Assembly: GCA_041571375.1 (NCBI GenBank)
Contig: JBFFUJ010000145.1
Coordinates: 1 to 6,454 of the forward strand
DNA length: 6,454 bases
Direction of reading: 5' to 3'
Source: CALKKN01 sp041571375
Lineage (GTDB): Bacteria; Pseudomonadota; Gammaproteobacteria; Xanthomonadales; SZUA-36
The translations under genes and the position numbers were made by a program. Positions 5,527 to 6,454 of the stretch are shown piece by piece. Under the pieces are notes generated by a model. The model was not told the DNA's origin. It made no database searches and was given only the letters and a program-made list of their open reading frames with translations. Numbering within the stretch: the first letter of the stretch is position 1; every line of letters starts with the position of its first letter.

Positions 5527-6454
5527 ATGATTTTCAACAACATTCTTGAAACCATCGGTCACACGCCGATCATCCGGATCAACCGGCTCGCCCCTGAAGG
5601 CGTGGAGATGTACGTCAAGGTGGAAGCGTTCAACCCCATGAGTTCGGTCAAGGACCGCCTGGCACTGGGCATCATTCTGGATGCCGAGAAGAAGGGTCTG
5701 CTGCAACCCGGCCAGACCGTGATCGAGGCGACATCCGGCAACACCGGCATCGCCCTGGCCATGGTTTGTGCCGTGCGTGGGTACCCCTTCGTGTCGGTGA
5801 TGGCCGAGTCGTTCTCGATCGAGCGTCGCCGTCTGATGCGTTTTCTGGGCGCCAGGGTCGTGCTGACGCCCGCCGCCGAGCGTGCGACGGGAATGGTGCG
5901 GGTCACCGAAGCCCTGGCTGCCAAGCACGGCTGGTTCATGACCCAGCAGTTCGAAAACGAGGCCAACCCGGCGTACCACCGCAACACCACCGGGCCGGAA
6001 GTGCTGAGCGATTTCGCCAACCGCCGGCTCGACTATTTCGTCAGCGGTTACGGCACCGGAGGCACGATCACCGGCGCGGGTCAGATGATCCGTCTGGCAC
6101 GCCCGGACGTGAAGATCATCTCCACCGAACCTGCCGGCGCCGCCCTCTTGGAGGGCAAGCCCTGGCAGCCGCACAAGATCCAGGGCTGGACGCCGGATTT
6201 CATCCCGGATGTGCTGGACCGGAAGGTCGCGCATGAAAACATACCCGTGACGGATGAAGAATCCATCGCGGCCTCGCACGCGCTGGCCGTCAAAGAGGGC
6301 ATCTTCTGCGGAATCTCCTCCGGCGGCACGTTCGCGGCCGCCCTCAAAGTGGCGGAACGGGCTGAACCGGGCGCGGTCATCCTGGCGATGCTTCCGGATA
6401 CCGGCGAGCGCTACCTCTCGACCCCCCTGTTCGAGGGCATCCCTGACGGCCCCG
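5527..6454 (+). CDS. cysK: Cysteine synthase (O-acetylserine sulfhydrylase), 3'-partial
   Basis: CysK is a PLP enzyme that makes cysteine from O-acetylserine and sulfide in the cytoplasm. The visible 309 residues run to the window edge with no stop codon, and only a short C terminus should be missing. Landmarks are the PLP lysine K42 in SSVKDRL, the substrate loop TSGNTG (69-74), ESFSIERRRLMRFLGA (94-109), the phosphate-binding loop GYGTGGT (174-180), HKIQGWTPDFIP (216-227), CGISSGG (261-267) and LPDTGERYLST (289-299). The ATG has AAGGAG (5515-5520) at 6-base spacing. The GWTPDFIP stretch replaces the GIGAGFIP of E. coli CysK and marks a CysK subtype that I recall from several proteobacterial lineages. 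A CysM-like or cystathionine beta-synthase-like specificity is less likely but not excluded. No serine acetyltransferase or sulfur regulator is in view. Confidence 0.93.
   Translation, partial: MIFNNILETIGHTPIIRINRLAPEGVEMYVKVEAFNPMSSVKDRLALGIILDAEKKGLLQPGQTVIEATSGNTGIALAMVCAVRGYPFVSVMAESFSIERRRLMRFLGARVVLTPAAERATGMVRVTEALAAKHGWFMTQQFENEANPAYHRNTTGPEVLSDFANRRLDYFVSGYGTGGTITGAGQMIRLARPDVKIISTEPAGAALLEGKPWQPHKIQGWTPDFIPDVLDRKVAHENIPVTDEESIAASHALAVKEGIFCGISSGGTFAAALKVAERAEPGAVILAMLPDTGERYLSTPLFEGIPDGP

Noticed and set aside
5413..6279. A 288-codon open frame on the minus strand opposite cysK
   Set aside because: It is fully antisense to cysK, which has all catalytic motifs. The antisense product has no recognisable family.

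Overview
The window looks like chromosomal core-genome DNA from a GC-rich gammaproteobacterium. It carries the conserved neighbourhood known from Escherichia coli and Pseudomonas, in which zapA and the 6S RNA gene (ssrS) run divergently from ygfB-pepP-ubiH-ubiI. The high GC content, the zapB-like (TIGR02449-type) gene beside zapA, and the CysK subtype point towards a Pseudomonas/Xanthomonadales/Chromatiales-like lineage rather than an enteric one. The genus cannot be fixed from the sequence alone.

Left arm, minus strand (positions about 1-812): a promoter lies next to a small coiled-coil zapB-like gene, followed by zapA and then the 6S RNA. In relatives the next gene on this strand is fau (5-formyltetrahydrofolate cyclo-ligase); here it would lie beyond the left edge. 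ZapA and the coiled-coil protein belong to Z-ring assembly. The 6S RNA holds sigma-70 RNA polymerase in stationary phase.

Right arm, plus strand (928-5337): ygfB, pepP, ubiH and a ubiI-type hydroxylase are closely spaced. The last three overlap by 4 bases at each junction (ATGA, then GTGA), so they are very likely co-transcribed and translationally coupled. PepP trims N-terminal residues ahead of proline. The two flavin monooxygenases hydroxylate the ubiquinone ring.

The far right (5338-6454) has a 189-base intergenic region with several small hairpins. It is followed by a cysteine synthase gene (cysK) that runs off the window edge; its reading frame stays open to the last base.

No mobile element, CRISPR array, tRNA, phage gene or plainly novel system was seen. 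The points most worth a second look are in the 127-base divergent region. A sigma-70 promoter there places the predicted transcription start on the A of the zapB-like ATG, which suggests a leaderless mRNA, and its -10 box is a perfect palindrome that could fire in both directions.
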